Below, one piece after another: positions 32,990 to 35,614 of a DNA stretch of 35,614 nucleotides (position 1 is its first letter; each line of letters begins with the position of its first letter). The notes below the pieces were generated by a model, which saw only the letters and a list, made by a program, of their open reading frames with translations, was not told the DNA's origin and did not search any database. Origin of the DNA: JALHTV01 sp049510055 (GTDB taxonomy: Bacteria; Planctomycetota; Phycisphaerae; SM23-33); contig JBEKZI010000012.1 in NCBI GenBank assembly GCA_049510055.1, positions 1 to 35,614 on the forward strand, read 5' to 3'. Both the position numbers and the translations under genes were made by a program.

Positions 32990-35005
32990 TTACGCTTCTG
33001 CTGGTCGTGAGGCGATACACGCGACGTATTGGTGTATCACGTCAAATGGCCCGCCGAGGGGCGTGAGTTGGTCCAGGCGTTTGAGGAACTGCCGCGTGAG
33101 TTCATCCCTGCGGGCCGGGTCGAGGGCATCGTAAAAGACCGTGCCTGCTCCGCTCTTGAGCAGGTGCTCTAACACCTCCTGCGACGTGTGGTAGGTGAAC
33201 GTCACCTGTCCCTGCCAGACCTCGTCACCTTTCAGACCGGCCGATGCCAGGAGGTCGCGGACATGTTGCTGGTCTCGCGGAAAATCGAAGGCCACCTGCT
33301 TGCGCAGGACGGACGGGTCATGGGCCACCAGTTCGGCGAAGATCCCCAGCTCGCGCACCGGGCTGTTCTCGCGATGGACCAGCATCGCCAGCCGTCCGCC
33401 GGGCTTCATCGCTCTTGCTGCGACCGCAAAGAACGGGGCTATGGGAATGTACCCCAACACCCAACTTGTGAAGACGATGTCCACGTCGCGGCGTCGGGCC
33501 AGAGCCTCCATCGCGTCACCGAGGATGAATTCAACATCGTTCCTCCCGGCTGCCTCCAGGCGCCGGGACGCGATGCTCAACATACCCTCGGATATGTCAA
33601 CGGCCGTGATTCGCCCGCCACGTGCGAGTCTACTGGCCAGCAGCGCCGTGCCAAAGCCCGACCCACACCCAGCCTCAAACACGGTTTCGCTACCAGAGAG
33701 GCGCAGCTTCTCAACCAGTTCCACCACAGGCTTGCCCGCCTGGACCAGCCAAAAGTCATCGTAGTCGTCGTGCACGCGGTCGTATGCCTGGGACAACTCC
33801 GTCACTCCTGCGACGTCGCGGGCTTCCTGCCGGGTGCGAAAGAAGGCCGGCAGGGCGTGCTCGGCCGGCAGGAATCTGCGGCAGAGTTCCTGGGAGCGCC
33901 TCGGCGGGGTTGGCAATGGTCCGTCGCCGATGCGCCGCGAAAGCAGTTGCCCCACGCATCCGGGACGGGGCTGCCTGAAGTGACAGCCCATCCTGTCCAG
34001 AATTTCCCGCAGCGGCTCGTGCAGGATGTTGCCAAAGGCGATTGGCACCAGGTTGCAGGGGCAGACGTCGCCGCTGCCGTCGATGTAGAGGTGCGTCAGG
34101 CCTGCTCCGCAACCGAAGGCATCGGCGCTTTCCAGGTAGGTGAACGTTGAGAGAATCGGCAAGTCCTCTCGGTCGGCTATTTCACGCTGATAGTCGAGGA
34201 TATGCTGTCTTTCCGCGGCGTTGAGAGTCACATCGTCGCGGCCGGCAAGCCTGCCGATAGCGATGGGCTCCAGCAAGTGCACCTCTTTCGCGCCGATCCG
34301 CCCCGCAAAGGCCATGAACTCCATGAATCGCTCGCGCTCAAGAAGTTCCCGCCGGGCGACCGTGACGACATACGGGTACATGCCTGCCCGCCCAATCGTC
34401 GCCAGCGCCGCCAGGGCCGCCTGGAACGCCCCTTCACGCCCCCGAAGACGGTCGTGCTCGGCATGATCGTCGCTGTCGAGGCTGATGCCGGTGGCAAAGA
34501 TCCCAGCCGACTTCAGCCCTGCTGCCCGCGCATCGGACAGGTCCCAGCCAGTCGTGCCTAGGTTCACACAGGTGCGGTCGTCGAAGGCAGCAACGATCTG
34601 TTCCAGGTCGTCTCGCAGCAACGGCTCGCCGCCGGTCAGCATCACCACGGTAGCCCCCAGGTCCTGCAGGTCGTGGGCCAGGGTTTCCAGTGCCTTCAGC
34701 GGAACGTCCTCTTGAGCCCGCCCCGCGTTGTAGCAGTGCCAGCAGTTGAACGAACAGCGGTTGGTCACGGCCAGCGTCACCGAGAACAGCCGTCGCTGGG
34801 TGCCGTCGCCGAGGAACTGCTCGGCCAGGCCGTCAAATGCACGGCTGGGGAAGGGCGGAAAGTGCGTGTTGAGCACCCACTGGTCGCCAAATTGGATGGC
34901 CTTCTCCCCACGCAGGTACTCGCGGAAGAATTCCCCCACCCGCGGGTGAAGACGGCTCATGGACGACTGCCTGGCAATCCGCTCGAAAAACTCAACGCCC
35001 TTCAT
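32990..35005 (-). CDS. Radical SAM/SPASM-like enzyme fused to class I methyltransferase
   Basis: 671 residues from ATG 35005, which has GGGAGGAC upstream. Residues 75-290 form a radical SAM domain with VTNRCSFNCWHCYN (C84, C88, C91), TGGEPLL (125-131) and GISLDSDDHAEHDRLRG. Residues 295-350 are a SPASM-like cysteine region (FGCGAGLTHLYIDGSGDVCP, C299, C315, C317, C341, C350) that may hold further Fe-S clusters. Residues 400-600 are a separate SAM methyltransferase with VFEAGCGSGFGTALLA (442-457), AVDISEGML, FILGDA and MKPGGRLAMLVH. Both active sites look intact. Substrate unknown: a peptide or small molecule. The frame continues upstream to 35506, but that part overlaps the opposing flavoprotein and is a shadow. 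Confidence 0.86.
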   Translation of the reverse strand: MKGVEFFERIARQSSMSRLHPRVGEFFREYLRGEKAIQFGDQWVLNTHFPPFPSRAFDGLAEQFLGDGTQRRLFSVTLAVTNRCSFNCWHCYNAGRAQEDVPLKALETLAHDLQDLGATVVMLTGGEPLLRDDLEQIVAAFDDRTCVNLGTTGWDLSDARAAGLKSAGIFATGISLDSDDHAEHDRLRGREGAFQAALAALATIGRAGMYPYVVTVARRELLERERFMEFMAFAGRIGAKEVHLLEPIAIGRLAGRDDVTLNAAERQHILDYQREIADREDLPILSTFTYLESADAFGCGAGLTHLYIDGSGDVCPCNLVPIAFGNILHEPLREILDRMGCHFRQPRPGCVGQLLSRRIGDGPLPTPPRRSQELCRRFLPAEHALPAFFRTRQEARDVAGVTELSQAYDRVHDDYDDFWLVQAGKPVVELVEKLRLSGSETVFEAGCGSGFGTALLASRLARGGRITAVDISEGMLSIASRRLEAAGRNDVEFILGDAMEALARRRDVDIVFTSWVLGYIPIAPFFAVAARAMKPGGRLAMLVHRENSPVRELGIFAELVAHDPSVLRKQVAFDFPRDQQHVRDLLASAGLKGDEVWQGQVTFTYHTSQEVLEHLLKSGAGTVFYDALDPARRDELTRQFLKRLDQLTPLGGPFDVIHQYVACIASRPAEA

Positions 35006-35033
35006 AACCCGTCCTCCCAGTCGGCTGCGCGCA

Positions 35034-35042
35034 ATGCTAGCA
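35034..35042 (-). promoter_or_regulatory. Extended -10 like promoter for the radical SAM fusion
   Basis: Minus strand TGCTAGCAT, an extended -10 form (TGnTAGCAT), lies within the perfect palindrome ATGCTAGCAT (35034-35043). A start near 35027 would give a 22-base leader holding the GGGAGGAC. No clear -35. Confidence 0.3.
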
Positions 35043-35149
35043 TGCGACTGACCTGTACGGAAGCTGTCCCTCGAAAGTCTCGTCCTTATGGATCGTGACC
35101 ACCGCCGCCGCGCGCGAACGGCAATTCGGTCGTATCGCCGCGGCGTCCG

Positions 35150-35165
35150 TGCTAGATTGGCCGCA
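35150..35165 (+). promoter_or_regulatory. Possible extended -10 giving a leaderless start
   Basis: TGCTAGATT (35150-35158) is an extended -10 whose predicted transcription start falls on A35165, the first base of the flavoprotein ATG. No Shine-Dalgarno precedes this ATG, which fits a leaderless mRNA. A -35 match is poor. Confidence 0.3.
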
Positions 35166-35614
35166 TGGGTTCGCTCCACGTGGACAGGGCTTTCGACGTG
35201 GCCGTCGTCGGCGCCGGAGCGGCGGGACAGGTGGCCGCCATCGCCGCCGCCGAGGAAGGCCGGCGCGTCGTGCTGCTGGAGCAGATGGATCGGCCGGGGC
35301 TGAAGGTCCTCGCCAGCGGCGGCGGACGGTGCAACCTGACGAACCTGGCGCCGCCGGCGGAGTTTCGCGAGGCCTTCGGCCGGCAAGGTCGGTTCACGTC
35401 GCCGGCCATGGAGGCCATGGGGCCAAAAAACCTTCGGCGCCTGCTGGAGCAACTGGGTGTGCCGACCGTCGTGTGCGACGGCGTGCAAGTCTACCCCGCT
35501 AGCCATCGCGCCGCCGACGTCCAGGCCGCGCTGCGCCGCCGAATGGAGCAGCTCGGCGTGGTTGTGTGTCTCGGTTGCGCCGTCGAAAAAGTGTGGATCG
35601 ATGCCGGCCGGCTC
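35165..35614 (+). CDS. HI0933/BaiN-family flavoprotein, partial (5' part)
   Basis: 150 codons from ATG 35165 to the window edge with no stop. Residues 10-35 form a dinucleotide fold: FDVAVVGAGAAGQVAAIAAA, with the GxGxxG motif, then VVLLEQMDRPGLKVLASGGGRCNLTN, the family's glycine-rich FAD-binding signature. AMGPKNLRRLLEQLGV and VYPASHRAADVQAAL follow, as usual. Members are FAD-dependent oxidoreductases of often unknown substrate (BaiN acts on bile acids; others are annotated aminoacetone oxidases). It diverges from the radical SAM fusion, with 159 bases between the two starts. Confidence 0.88.
   Translation, partial: MGSLHVDRAFDVAVVGAGAAGQVAAIAAAEEGRRVVLLEQMDRPGLKVLASGGGRCNLTNLAPPAEFREAFGRQGRFTSPAMEAMGPKNLRRLLEQLGVPTVVCDGVQVYPASHRAADVQAALRRRMEQLGVVVCLGCAVEKVWIDAGRL

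Overview
The window is about 35.6 kb of GC-rich bacterial DNA with no rRNA, tRNA, phage, transposase or CRISPR array that I can recognise. The gene content fits a Planctomycetota-like organism, perhaps Phycisphaerae, probably from an environmental genome. It includes a Gsp-type pseudopilin operon led by a Gly/Pro-rich helical exported protein, several GT39-like membrane glycosyltransferases, B12-type radical SAM enzymes, system II cytochrome c biogenesis (ResB/CcsA), and a PepSY/ChrB/MFS cluster. The taxonomic call is inference from gene content only.

Layout. (1) 1-4980, minus strand: a Spy/CpxP-like exported protein, then gspE, gspF, gspG, gspH and the start of gspI, which runs off the left edge. 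(2) 5340-14965: a glycan or glycolipid locus. It holds a B12-binding radical SAM enzyme and a GT39-like transferase (+), a polyprenyl-phosphate sugar synthase-like GT2 with a DUF2304 partner (+), a coupled minus-strand set of GT2, second B12-binding radical SAM and SAM methyltransferase, and a second GT39-like protein (+). (3) 15072-18310, minus: a protein with six PepSY-like units, a ChrB C-terminal-domain protein and an MFS transporter. (4) 18489-24506, minus: a tight run of membrane-anchored DSP-type phosphatase, OmpR-type regulator, histidine kinase, membrane PHP phosphoesterase and GT39 transferase. Just upstream of it, on the other strand, is a decayed 3' end of an RND (CusA/CzcA) metal efflux pump. 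(5) 24918-29219, plus: alpha-glucan phosphorylase, then ResB and CcsA. (6) 29269-32628, minus: an RsbU/SpoIIE-type phosphatase sensor followed by a GH1 beta-glucosidase. (7) 32990-35005, minus: a radical SAM-methyltransferase fusion. (8) 35165 to the right edge, plus: a truncated HI0933/BaiN-type flavoprotein.

How the genes may work together (inference). The GT2 enzymes could load sugar onto polyprenyl phosphate. The GT39-like integral membrane enzymes could transfer it outside the membrane, while the radical SAM and methyltransferase genes modify the lipid or sugar. The phosphatase, two-component system, PHP protein and GT39 gene look like one transcription unit that joins signalling to envelope glycosylation. 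The two least familiar arrangements are that operon and the B12 radical SAM/glycosyltransferase locus.

Smaller points: a probable GTG start (13139) replaces an apparent ATG that overlaps a promoter -10 box; a hairpin sits between the Shine-Dalgarno and start of the GT2 gene at 8831; a possible leaderless start lies at 35165; and a 44-codon leader ORF overlaps the start of the first radical SAM gene. All were read by eye, with no database search.
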